Shown here: positions 1-6,969 of the stretch, piece after piece
Layout of the letters: the number at the start of each line of letters is the position of its first letter
Position numbering within the stretch: the stretch's first letter is position 1
Assembly (NCBI GenBank): GCA_903828255.1
Contig: CAIKLQ010001007.1
Coordinates: forward strand, 1-34,354
DNA length: 34,354 bases
Source: an uncultured Verrucomicrobiota bacterium
Lineage (GTDB): Bacteria > Verrucomicrobiota > Verrucomicrobiia > Limisphaerales > JADLHS01
Direction: 5' to 3'
Position numbers and translations under genes: made by a program
The notes under the pieces: generated by a model
What the model was told of the DNA's origin: nothing
Databases searched by the model: none
What the model saw: the letters and a program-made list of their open reading frames with translations, nothing else

Positions 1-510
1 CGCAGGCTTGATGACCCAAGTGTAAACGGCGGTTGAAAAGTGCGGCGGGGGGCACATGGGTGACGAGGTTGGGGATCCAGCAGCCACACGCGTTGGGCTT
101 GGCCGTAACGCGCTTCGAACTTTTCGAGAAAACTTTTCCGCGTGGGGGGGGCCGCCGTGGTGCCGGGCAGAACTTCATAGGCCAGTGGTAATCCTTCGGG
201 CGTGACGACCAGCGCGATGACCCCTTGCGGACAATCGGGACGGGGATCGCGGCTGTAACCGTGACGGCGCGGATCAGCCGGATCGTTCGGCGTGTCGGTC
301 TCGAAATAGGTGCTGGTCAGATCGTAGAGGCGCACCTCGTACTTCGCGCCGAAGAGCTCGCGCCACTTGTCGCGCAGATGATCGAAGCGTTTTTCCTTGA
401 GCGGCAACACCTGATCCAGCGTGGCGTAAAGCTTGTGGATTTCAGCCAGGCCGAAATCGGCGCCGCGCCAGGCGGCCCGTGCGGGGCGTTCAAACCAGTC
501 GCGATGCCGC
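1..510 (-). pseudogene. IS1634-family (IS4-like DDE) transposase remnant
   Basis: Read on the minus strand, about 145 codons stay open and carry the hallmarks of IS1634-type transposases: a DWFERPARAAWRGADF stretch, then LFGAKYEVRLYDLTSTYFE with the first catalytic Asp (near 320), then SRDPRPDCPQGVIALVVTPEGLPLAYEVLPGTTA. The likeness stops near position 75, just after a WLLD motif where the family normally has a short RGIPTE-like block. What follows does not look like transposase, although the frame stays open to the window edge. The 5' end of the gene is missing, and the remnant butts directly against the truncated hsdR copy at about 510. It therefore lacks both ends inside the window and is very unlikely to be active. 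No terminal inverted repeats or target-site duplication could be seen. Confidence 0.7.
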
Positions 511-514
511 CGCC

Positions 515-757
515 ACACCGAAGAGCAGCTCGTCGAGCAACCCCCGATTCAACTTTTCAAGGAGCTTGGCTGGCAAACGGTGTCGGCGTTGGAGGAATCC
601 TTCGGCGCGACCGGCACGTTGCTGTGCGAGACGAAGGGCGAGGTGGTGTTGGTGTCCCGGTTGCGCGCGGCGCTGGAGTGGTTGAATCCCGCGCTGCCGC
701 CCGAGGCCATTACCGCCGTCGGAGATGAATTGACCCGCGACCGTTCGGCCACGAGCC
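515..757 (+). pseudogene. Truncated duplicate of the hsdR 5' end
   Basis: This stretch translates to HTEEQLVEQPPIQLFKELGW and onward. It matches the first about 80 residues of the hsdR copy at 1943-2185 in register over 243 bp, with about 13 differences in 79 residues. An ATG at 504 stands where the hsdR start would be, but it is two bases out of phase with the homologous frame, so normal initiation is lost. After the DRSA residues the likeness ends and the frame runs to a stop near 792. It is a fragment with no catalytic residues: the PD-(D/E)XK core of HsdR lies further downstream in the full copy. Together with 1930 onward it forms a direct repeat around the fic gene. Confidence 0.8.
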
Positions 758-801
758 GCAGTTCGGGGCAGATGCATTTGAAAAGGAATTGAACCAAAAC
801 C

Positions 802-1845
802 ATGATGACTCTCCGCCAACTGGCGACTGAACGGCCCACGATGCCCACGCGCACAGGCTGGTATCTCGCCGATCTCGGCGAGGCGCACGGCAAACAGGAG
901 TTGTTCACCCGCCAGTCGCCGCAAAAACTGAAACTGCTCCGCGAGCACGCGCTCATCGAAAGCGCCATTTCTTCCAACCGCATTGAAGGCGTCGAGGTGG
1001 ACAAGTCGCGCATCGGCACGTTGATGTTCGGCAAGCCCACGCTGCGCGACCGCGACGAGCAGGAAGTGCGCGGTTATCGCGACGCGCTGAAACTCATTCA
1101 CGAGCGCGGCGCGAAACTGCCCATCTCCGAGGCCACCACCAAGCAGCTCCACAAGCTGTGTCGGGGCGAAATCTGGGATGCCGGCGCTTACAAGGAGAAG
1201 GACGTGGACATCATCCAGGCCTACGCGGACGGCCGCAGCCGCGTCCGATTCAAAACGGTGCCGGCAAAACAAAGACCCAAGGCGATGGCGGAGATGGTGG
1301 AACTCTGGCAGCGGGGGGTGCAGGAAAAATGGGTTCACCCGCTCGTGCTGGCCGCCGCGCTGAATCTGGATTTCCTTTGCATCCATCCGTTCCGTGATGG
1401 CAATGGCCGCGCCTCGCGCCTGCTGTTCCTTCTCGCGTGCTACCACTGCGGGATTGAAGCCGGGCGTTACATCAGTCTCGAACGTATTATCGAGGACAAC
1501 AAGGAGCGTTACTACGAAGTTCTCGAACAAAGCTCGCAGCGCTGGCACGAAGGCAAACACGACCCGTGGCCGACGCTGAATTTCCTGCTCTTCATCCTCA
1601 CGCAGGCGTGCAAAGAATTTGAGCAGCGCGTCGGACAGCTCAAATCTCCACGGGGCGAAAAGACCGCGCTGATTGAGGAAGCCATTGCCCGCCAAGCGGG
1701 ACGATTCAGCCTGTCCGATTTGCGGAGCGCCTGTCCGGGTGTGAGCGTGGACCTCATTCGCAGCGTCTTGAAACGGCTCAAAGGCGCGTCCATTGAATGT
1801 CTGGGCCGTGGGCACACCGCGAAATGGAGGAAAACAGCCAAATAG
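802..1845 (+). CDS. Fic family protein (class II, C-terminal winged helix)
   Basis: The 347-aa product carries the complete Fic active-site motif HPFRDGNGR at residues 195-203, with the catalytic His195. Proteins with this motif usually AMPylate or otherwise transfer a nucleotide-phosphate group onto hydroxyls of target proteins. An N-terminal inhibitory motif of the S-x3-E-G type (Ser58 to Gly63) precedes the Fic core, so this is a class II, self-inhibited enzyme. The last about 60 residues look like a winged helix. Both ATG codons at 802 and 805 could start it. Fic genes with this architecture are often found between hsdS and hsdR of type I restriction systems, and here the gene lies between two damaged hsdR pieces, yet it remains intact. 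Its target is unknown. A perfect palindrome overlaps its stop codon and could be an operator bound by its own winged helix, which is inference. Confidence 0.92.
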   Translation: MMTLRQLATERPTMPTRTGWYLADLGEAHGKQELFTRQSPQKLKLLREHALIESAISSNRIEGVEVDKSRIGTLMFGKPTLRDRDEQEVRGYRDALKLIHERGAKLPISEATTKQLHKLCRGEIWDAGAYKEKDVDIIQAYADGRSRVRFKTVPAKQRPKAMAEMVELWQRGVQEKWVHPLVLAAALNLDFLCIHPFRDGNGRASRLLFLLACYHCGIEAGRYISLERIIEDNKERYYEVLEQSSQRWHEGKHDPWPTLNFLLFILTQACKEFEQRVGQLKSPRGEKTALIEEAIARQAGRFSLSDLRSACPGVSVDLIRSVLKRLKGASIECLGRGHTAKWRKTAK

Positions 1846-1859
1846 GTAATTACCTATTT
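1840..1859. promoter_or_regulatory. 20-bp perfect palindrome with trailing half-sites (operator candidate)
   Basis: The sequence is a perfect palindrome with half AAATAGGTAA, centred between 1849 and 1850. It is strikingly AT-rich in GC-rich surroundings. It includes the fic stop codon (1843-1845). Downstream, the half-site core recurs as GGGTA (1864-1868), CAGGTATT (1875-1882) and CAGGTATT (1892-1899), the last two exactly 17 bp apart, all before the hsdR start at 1930. This arrangement suggests a dimeric DNA-binding protein site controlling the downstream gene, but no regulator is proven. Confidence 0.55.
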
Positions 1860-1929
1860 AATCGGGTAGTGAATCAGGTATTAGCTCGAAACAGGTATTC
1901 AACGACGCAGCGAAACCCTTCACCCGCTC

Positions 1930-3146
1930 ATGCCCCACGCCTACACCGAAGACCAGCTTGTCGAGCAGCCCGCCATCGGGTTGTTCGCGGAGCTGGGCTG
2001 GACCACGGTGGCGGCGTTGGAGGAAACCTTCGGCGCGACCGGCACGTTGCTGCGGGAGACGAAGGGCGAGGTGGTGTTGGGGTCGCGGTTGCGCGCGGCG
2101 TTGGAGCGACTCAATCCCGCGCTGCCGCCCGAGGCCATCACCGCCGCCGTGGATGAATTGACCCGCGACCGTTCGGCCATGAGCCTGGAAGCGGCGAACC
2201 GCGAGGTGTATCTGCTGCTCAAGGAAGGCATCAAGGTGTCCGTGCCGGACCGAGAGCGCGGCGGGCAGAAGACGGAACGGTTGCGGGTGATTGATTGGGA
2301 AAATCCGGCGAACAATGATTTCCTGCTGGTCAGCCAGTTCAGCGTCACGGGCGCGCTATACACGCGACGGCCGGATCTGGTGGGTTTCGTCAACGGCCTG
2401 CCACTGGTGGTGCTGGAGTTTAAGAAGCCCGGAGTGCCGGCGCGCGTCGCGTTCGACGAAAACCTCACCTGTTACAAGGCGGACATTCCGCAACTCTTCT
2501 GGTTCAACGCGCTGCTCATCGCCTCGAACGGCACGGACAGCCGCGTCGGCTCGCTCACGGCGGATTGGGAACGGTTCTTCGAGTGGAAGCGCATCGAGCG
2601 CGAGGACGAGCCGCGCCGGGTGTCGCTGGAGGTGATGCTGCGCGGGACATCCGCGCGATGCTGGAGCCGCTTATTAACCTGAACAAGACCCGCGCCGATT
2701 TCGCGGAGAAGTTCGAGGAGTTGATCGAGAGCTACAACGCCGGCAGCCGGAACATCGAGGAGTTGTTCGAGGAACTGCTGAAGTTGAGCCGCAACCTGAG
2801 CGCGGAGCAACAACGTCATGTCCGCGAAAACATGAGCGAGGAAGAACTGGTGATCTTCGACATCCTGACGCGCCCGGCACCGGAGTTGAGCGCCGACGAG
2901 CGCGCCGAGGTCAAGAAAGTCGCCCGCGACCTCCTGAACCGGCTCAAGCAACTGCTGGTGCTCAACTGGCGGCAAAAGGCCGCAGCACGCTCGCAGCTCA
3001 AGCTCGCCATTGAGGACGTGCTCGACACTGGCTTGCCGCGCGCCTACGACAAACCCCTTTACCCGCAAAAGTGTTCCGCCCGCTTCGAGCACATCTTCGA
3101 GAGCTACCCCGAACGCGCCGCGGGTGTTTACGCGACAGCAAGGTGA
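1930..3146 (+). pseudogene. hsdR: Type I restriction endonuclease subunit R, internally deleted and frameshifted
   Basis: The first about 240 residues are the HsdR N-terminal nuclease domain: PD-(D/E)XK signature with Asp149 (RRPDLVGF), then Glu163 and Lys165 in VLEFKK. The frame then reaches the SLEVMLRGT block that normally precedes the helicase motor. At about 2640-2650 the helicase domain (several hundred residues in intact HsdR) is missing. The C-terminal helical domain resumes in another frame (MLEPLINLNKTRADFAEKF through SEEELVIFDIL to LPRAYDKPLY) and ends at 3146. The gene would make at most a truncated nuclease domain ending at 2682. No hsdM or hsdS is present in the window. The upstream partial duplicate at 515-757 shows that the locus has been rearranged. 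Start chosen at ATG 1930, which has no good Shine-Dalgarno. Confidence 0.88.
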
Positions 3147-3221
3147 TCGCGGTGCGCTTCCACCGCGATGGAAATGGCGGTTTCGAGGGGTGACATATCA
3201 GTGCTTTCCCGATTCAGGCTT

Positions 3222-3590
3222 GGGGGGCGAATTGTGCCGGCGCGGCGACCGGGCGCGTGTCGCGCCTGATCTGGTAGCTGTCCACGTCCAAAGTGTCACC
3301 ATCCGGGAACAGGTTGGCCTGACCGTGCCAATCACCCGCTTCGCTTTGTCCTCATCCGCACCGTCGCGCAGGCCGGGAATGGCGATGTCGGCGTTTTCGC
3401 AGAGTGAGTAAATCTCCGTTGCCGTCACTTTGCGGTTCAGTTCACCGGTCTGGTCAATCGCCAGCACAAGACTCCGCAGCCACACTAACGCCGGGTTGCT
3501 GAGCCGCCGCGTCACCCAGCGGCGCTAGGCATACACGGCAGCGTAGTCCAACTGCCCGCCCACAGGTTTGAGGCGGCCCAGAAATTCAAT
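3222..3590 (-). pseudogene. C-terminal remnant of an unidentified gene, with stop and frameshift
   Basis: On the minus strand a coherent protein can be read only by crossing two lesions. It starts near 3590 (EFLGRLKPVGGQLDYAAVYA), meets an in-frame TAG near 3529, and continues as RRWVTRRLSNPALVWLRSL and KVTATEIYSLCENADIAIPG to KRVIGT. A frameshift near 3330 follows, after which NLFPDGDTLDVDSYQIRRD leads to a TGA near 3222. The region LTATEIY...IPGL looks like a small winged-helix-type C-terminal segment such as those on element-encoded primase/helicase proteins, but I do not recognise the family with confidence. Its place next to the broken hsdR and the transposase remnant fits a dying mobile region. 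Confidence 0.45.
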
Positions 3591-3751
3591 TCATCCACTG
3601 AATAAAAATCAAAAATCCAATCTTGACCCACGCCAACGAAGGCGCGTTATCGGCAGCAACGCACCCGACGCAATGGCGAGTATGCTAGTGTCATCTTGCG
3701 TCCGAGAATCAATTGATTGTGTTTGCCGGCAGTTCAGTTTGTAGTTAGCTC

Positions 3752-3768
3752 CCGGGCGAATAGCCCGG
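3752..3768 (+). other. Hairpin just upstream of the pseudopilin start
   Basis: CCGGGC and GCCCGG form a perfect 6-bp stem with a GAATA loop, 14 nt before the ATG at 3783. It has no T-tract, so it is not a terminator. It could affect translation start or mRNA stability, but this is only inferred. Confidence 0.3.
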
Positions 3769-3782
3769 AAAATCCTGATTTT

Positions 3783-4652
3783 ATGAAAAACATTTTGCGC
3801 CATGTTACTCCTTGGATCCGATCGTGGCGGCGCGGTTTCACCTTGATTGAACTGTTGGTGGTGATCGCCATCATCGCGATTCTCGCCGCGATGCTGCTGC
3901 CCGCCTTGAGCCGGGCGAAGATGAAAGCCACGGGGGCGTATTGCCTGAGCAACGAGAAACAGCTCGCGCTGGCGATCATCATGTATTCGGATGACAACGT
4001 CGGGAAGATGCCGCCGCGCTATTTTCAACCCACCGGGAGCCCCGCACCGTTGGAAATGTATGCGGGCGGTTACTGGCCGTCCCCATCGCCTGATATCACC
4101 GCCGGCATTTCCGAAGCCGAGGCGATCAAGCGCGTTCAGACTGCCATGAGAAAAGGGCCGCTGTTCACTTACGCCGCCGCGTTCGGAGCGTATCATTGTC
4201 CGGGTGATTTGCGCTTTCGCCGGAAGGTCGGCGATCATTGGGCGTACGACAGCTACTCGAAAGTGGACGGGATGAACGGCGACTTTTGGGATGTTAATGT
4301 GCCTTCGATCGAGAAGCTGCCGAACGTTCCCGAACCCGCCAAAGCCATGGCCTTTATCGAGGAGGCTGATTCCCGGAACTACAACCTCGGGACCTGGGTG
4401 ATTGACGCGCCCGGCCACGGTTGGGTGGACTCTGTTGCGGTTTTTCACGCCAACTCCAGCACGGTGAATTTTGCTGACGGGCACGCCGAGAGTCACAAAT
4501 GGCTGGAGAAAACCACCTTGGATCAGGCGGCGGCGGCGCAAGCGGGGAGGGACGTCAACTTCGGCTGGACGAAAGTCCCGAATGATCGCGACTTCGCGTG
4601 GGTTGAACCGCGTTACAAATACAAGGGTTGGCCGAAATACTTGCCGAAGTAG
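3783..4652 (+). CDS. Type II secretion pseudopilin-like protein (prepilin-type N-terminus)
   Basis: The 289-aa product has a class III signal: a basic leader ending RRG, then [20 protein letters not shown] prepilin peptidase would cut before the Phe, and Glu5 of the mature form is present. The hydrophobic helix continues into [12 protein letters not shown], the usual start of the PVC family of orphan prepilin-like proteins. Near the C-terminus, [13 protein letters not shown] is the H-X9-DG-like motif that marks this family. Such proteins are abundant in Verrucomicrobia and Planctomycetes and usually have no pilus genes nearby, as here. The precise role is unknown. ATG 3783 was preferred over an upstream alternative start at 3717 because it gives a standard-length charged leader. 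Confidence 0.88.
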   Translation: MKNILRHVTPWIRSWRRGFTLIELLVVIAIIAILAAMLLPALSRAKMKATGAYCLSNEKQLALAIIMYSDDNVGKMPPRYFQPTGSPAPLEMYAGGYWPSPSPDITAGISEAEAIKRVQTAMRKGPLFTYAAAFGAYHCPGDLRFRRKVGDHWAYDSYSKVDGMNGDFWDVNVPSIEKLPNVPEPAKAMAFIEEADSRNYNLGTWVIDAPGHGWVDSVAVFHANSSTVNFADGHAESHKWLEKTTLDQAAAAQAGRDVNFGWTKVPNDRDFAWVEPRYKYKGWPKYLPK

Positions 4653-4686
4653 TCGCTTCGGCATGGCGGCCGAAAATTCTTTGCAT

Positions 4687-4714
4687 TTGACCTGGGCCTA
4701 AAACCACTGATAAC
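4687..4714 (+). promoter_or_regulatory. Candidate sigma-70-like promoter for the leu leader
   Basis: TTGACC (4687-4692) is followed after 16 nt by GATAAC (4709-4714), or after 18 nt by TAACTT. Either choice puts transcription start at about 4721-4723, right at the leader peptide's GTG. Match to consensus is partial, and the call relies on its position before the attenuator. Confidence 0.4.
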
Positions 4715-4722
4715 TTTTCGCC

Positions 4723-4797
4723 GTGAACGTGAATCTAAATCTGAGCCGGTTGCTTACGAACGCGCTGCTGCTGTGCGGCGCGGCAGTCGGGTTCTGA
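4723..4797 (+). CDS. leuL: Leucine-rich leader peptide of leuA attenuator
   Basis: A 24-codon open frame starts with GTG and reads VNVNLNLSRLLTNALLLCGA then AVGF and stop. Seven of 24 codons are leucine, including one CTA and a run of three CTG (4765-4773). No Shine-Dalgarno precedes the GTG, and the candidate promoter places the mRNA 5' end at or within two bases of it, so it may be translated as a leaderless message. It lies 25 nt before a strong terminator hairpin and about 185 nt before leuA, the first enzyme of leucine synthesis. Ribosome stalling at the Leu codons under leucine shortage would control read-through. The peptide itself needs no other function. The symbol leuL is given by analogy with enterobacterial leader peptides; this peptide is not homologous in sequence. 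Confidence 0.72.
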   Translation: MNVNLNLSRLLTNALLLCGAAVGF

Positions 4798-4856
4798 TTC
4801 GCGAAATCGAGATTTTCTGAACCCCACTGCCGATTGGCGGTGGGGTTTTTGTTTTT
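4782..4856 (+). terminator. Attenuator: antiterminator strand plus intrinsic terminator before leuA
   Basis: The terminator stem pairs CCCCACTGCC (4822-4831) with GGCGGTGGGG (4836-4845) around a GATT loop: 10 bp with one G-U pair. TTTTTGTTTTT follows (4846-4856). An upstream strand GGCAGTCGGG (4782-4791) overlaps the last leader codons and can pair with 4822-4831 in 9 of 10 positions, so it competes with the terminator. A ribosome stalled at the CTG run would leave this strand free and favour antitermination. A ribosome at the stop codon (4795-4797) would cover it and let the terminator form. This is the classic amino-acid attenuation layout. Confidence 0.75.
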
Positions 4857-4860
4857 GGAA

Positions 4861-4960
4861 TCTTAATCTTAATCGTAACTTTGCTCTTACTCTACCGCGC
4901 CGGGCGCGGAGCTTGGGGAGGGGGGGGGGATTAAGATTAAGAGGAAGATTAAGAGTAAGA
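4861..4960. repeat. Hexamer-type intergenic repeat with 14-bp inverted arms
   Basis: Perfect 14-bp inverted arms (TCTTAATCTTAATC at 4861-4874 and its complement at 4929-4942) enclose a small CCGCGC/GCGCGG hairpin and a run of ten G (4920-4929). The right side continues as a loose hexamer array of GATTAA, GAGGAA and GAGTAA units. GATTAAGAGTAAGA (4947-4960) recurs inverted at 26428-26441, where a G run of eleven is also nearby. It lies between the attenuator and the leuA start and would be in the leuA 5' untranslated region. Confidence 0.6.
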
Positions 4961-4981
4961 CGAATAACGAAAGACCAAGCC

Positions 4982-6637
4982 ATGCTCAAAGACCCGTCGA
5001 AAAAATATCGCGCGTTTCCACCGGTGGAATTGCCGGACCGTCGCTGGCCCAACCGCACGCTCACCCATGCCCCGCTCTGGTGCAGCGTGGACCTGCGCGA
5101 CGGTAACCAAGCCCTCGCCGTCCCGATGAACGTCAGCCAAAAGCTCGAACTCTTTCACGCTCTCGTGAAGTGCGGCTTCAAGGAAATCGAAGTTGGCTTC
5201 CCGTCCGCGTCGAACACGGAGTTCACGTTCAACCGGCGGCTGATCGAAGAACGCCGCGCCCCGGACGACGTCTGGTTGCAGGTGCTCGTGCAGGCGCGCG
5301 AGGATTTGATCGAGCGCACGTTCGAGTCGTTGGTCGGGGCTAAGCGGGCGATCATCCACATGTACAACTCCACGTCGCCGGCCCAGCGCCGCGTCGTGTT
5401 CGGGAAGTCCAAGGATGAGATCAAGGCCATCGCCGTGAACGGGGCCAAGTTGATCAAAGACCGCCTGCCCCGCCTCGCCGGCACGGAAGTGATGCTCCAG
5501 TATTCGCCGGAAAGTTTTTCGGCGACGGAAGTGGAGTTCGCGAAGGAGATTTCCGAAGCGGTCATGGATGTCTGGCAACCGACGCCGCAACGGAAGATGA
5601 TTTTGAATCTCCCGGACACCGTCGAGGTCGCGATGCCCAACGTGTATGCCGATCAAATCGAGTGGATTTGTCGCAACATCAAACAGCGCGACTCGCTCAT
5701 CATCAGCTTGCACACGCACAACGATCGCTGCACGGGCGTGGCCGCGACGGAGTTGGGCCTGCTCGCGGGCGCGGATCGAGTCGAGGGCACGCTCTTCGGC
5801 AACGGCGAGCGCACCGGCAACCTCGACCTCGTCACGGTGGCGCTCAACCTCTACATGCACGGCATTGATCCCCGACTCGACTTTTCGGATTTGAGTTCGC
5901 TCATTGAGGTCTATCAGCGCTGCACCGAAATGACCGTGCCGCAACGCCACCCGTATGCGGGTGAGCTGGTGTTCACGGCGTTCAGCGGTTCGCATCAGGA
6001 TGCCATCAAGAAAGGCCTTGCGGAATGGAGCGGCGAACCGCGCACCCACTGGGATGTGCCCTATCTCACGATTGATCCGGCGGACATTGGCCGCGAATAC
6101 TCCGAAGTCATTCGCGTGAATTCGCAGTCCGGCAAGGGTGGCGTGGCGTTTCTGCTCGATAGCGAATTCGGCATCGTGCTGCCCAAGGACCTGCAACGTG
6201 AGTTTGGGCCGATTGCCAATGTCGAGGTGGACCGCCTCGGCCGCGAAGTGAGCGGCGCGGAGCTCAAGGCCATGTTCTGGCGCGAATATGTGGAGCGCGA
6301 TTTCCCCTGGCAATTTGAAGGCTTTGAAACCGAGAGCCGCAATGGCGTGGTGAAATGCCGCGGGCGCTTGTTGCGCGAGGGCAACCCGGTCGAGCTGAGT
6401 GGCGAAGGCAACGGCCCGCTCGCCGCCCTCGTTCACGGCTTCAGCACCCTTGGCGTGCCGCGATTCGAAATCACCAACTACTTCGAACACGCGCTGAGTT
6501 CCGGTGAGGGCGCGAGCGCCATCTCCTACATCCAGATCAAGGGCGCCGACGGCAAGTCGCGCTGGGGCGCGGGCGTGGACACGAACATCGAACTCGCCTC
6601 CGTGCGCGCGGTCCTCAGCGCGCTGAACCGCTCGTAG
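4982..6637 (+). CDS. leuA: 2-isopropylmalate synthase
   Basis: The 551-aa enzyme condenses acetyl-CoA with 2-oxoisovalerate to give 2-isopropylmalate, the first committed step of leucine synthesis. The catalytic TIM barrel starts with VDLRDGNQAL (residues 37-46), which holds the metal-binding Asp. SLHTHNDR at about 242-249 supplies the two metal-binding His, and FGNGERTGNLDLVTVALN follows. The C-terminal about 130 residues (VECRGR-like start, VHGFSTLG, YIQIKGADG, GVDTNIELASVRAVLSALN) form the LeuA dimer/regulatory domain that normally binds leucine for feedback inhibition. Length and motifs match the longer LeuA type of yeast and actinobacteria. ATG 4982 was chosen because the frame upstream is translated repeat sequence. 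No strong Shine-Dalgarno is visible. Transcription is probably controlled by the attenuator at 4723-4856. Confidence 0.95.
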   Translation: MLKDPSKKYRAFPPVELPDRRWPNRTLTHAPLWCSVDLRDGNQALAVPMNVSQKLELFHALVKCGFKEIEVGFPSASNTEFTFNRRLIEERRAPDDVWLQVLVQAREDLIERTFESLVGAKRAIIHMYNSTSPAQRRVVFGKSKDEIKAIAVNGAKLIKDRLPRLAGTEVMLQYSPESFSATEVEFAKEISEAVMDVWQPTPQRKMILNLPDTVEVAMPNVYADQIEWICRNIKQRDSLIISLHTHNDRCTGVAATELGLLAGADRVEGTLFGNGERTGNLDLVTVALNLYMHGIDPRLDFSDLSSLIEVYQRCTEMTVPQRHPYAGELVFTAFSGSHQDAIKKGLAEWSGEPRTHWDVPYLTIDPADIGREYSEVIRVNSQSGKGGVAFLLDSEFGIVLPKDLQREFGPIANVEVDRLGREVSGAELKAMFWREYVERDFPWQFEGFETESRNGVVKCRGRLLREGNPVELSGEGNGPLAALVHGFSTLGVPRFEITNYFEHALSSGEGASAISYIQIKGADGKSRWGAGVDTNIELASVRAVLSALNRS

Positions 6638-6903
6638 CGGGTAGGGGCGCAGGCGTCCTCGCCTGCCTGTCCCTGCGGGCGTCTCGTCTGCAGTTTTTCC
6701 ACCAGCCGGGACGCCGCTGGGACGGTGACAGCCAGGACGACTGCCCCACTAGAGGACCACGCCTCACTCCCATTACAACAGTCTGATTCGGCGGGTCGTG
6801 AGTTATGCCCAGGCCTCGGAACAGGAACAGAGCCGGAGGCGCTTGCCTGCCGGCACCAGCGACGGCCGTCCTCAACCTTTCGAATGAGTGGGAGGAATTC
6901 ACT
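6638..6903. other. Gene-free stretch with dispersed-repeat hairpin
   Basis: No gene is supported here. A perfect hairpin GCAGGCG-TCCT-CGCCTGC (6649-6666) just after leuA lies in GGTAGGGGC-type repeat sequence that also occurs inside the helicase gene near 33430. The TGCCCCACTAG motif (6738-6748) has related inverted copies near 9545 and 21773. The rest shows nothing recognisable. Confidence 0.45.
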
Positions 6904-6933
6904 GCCGCGCGGCCGTTCGCGCGGCGGTTTTTT
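6904..6933 (+). terminator. Intrinsic terminator upstream of the sialidase-like gene
   Basis: GCCGCGCG (6904-6911) and CGCGCGGC (6918-6925) form an 8-bp stem with a six-base loop, followed by GG and six T. It probably ends transcription coming from leuA. It also argues against the longer open frame (from 6805) as the start of the next gene. Confidence 0.65.
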
Positions 6934-6969
6934 CTTGCGCGTTTTGGCCAAGCCGCTTCATTGAAGGCA

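Noticed and set aside
225-728. A 167-codon plus-strand open frame at the left end
   Set aside because: It is antisense to the transposase remnant and then runs through the hsdR duplicate in the wrong frame.
490-1815. A 441-codon open frame on the minus strand opposite fic
   Set aside because: It is the antisense shadow of fic, whose product has a complete HPFRDGNGR motif; the antisense product is rich in Arg/His/Ala and has no recognisable domain.
4949-6490. A 513-codon minus-strand open frame opposite leuA
   Set aside because: Shadow of leuA in GC-rich DNA; the plus-strand product has all LeuA motifs.
6805-6969. A longer start for the sialidase-like gene
   Set aside because: This stretch contains an intrinsic terminator and lacks protein-like sequence, while ATG 6970 is followed by a clean signal peptide.
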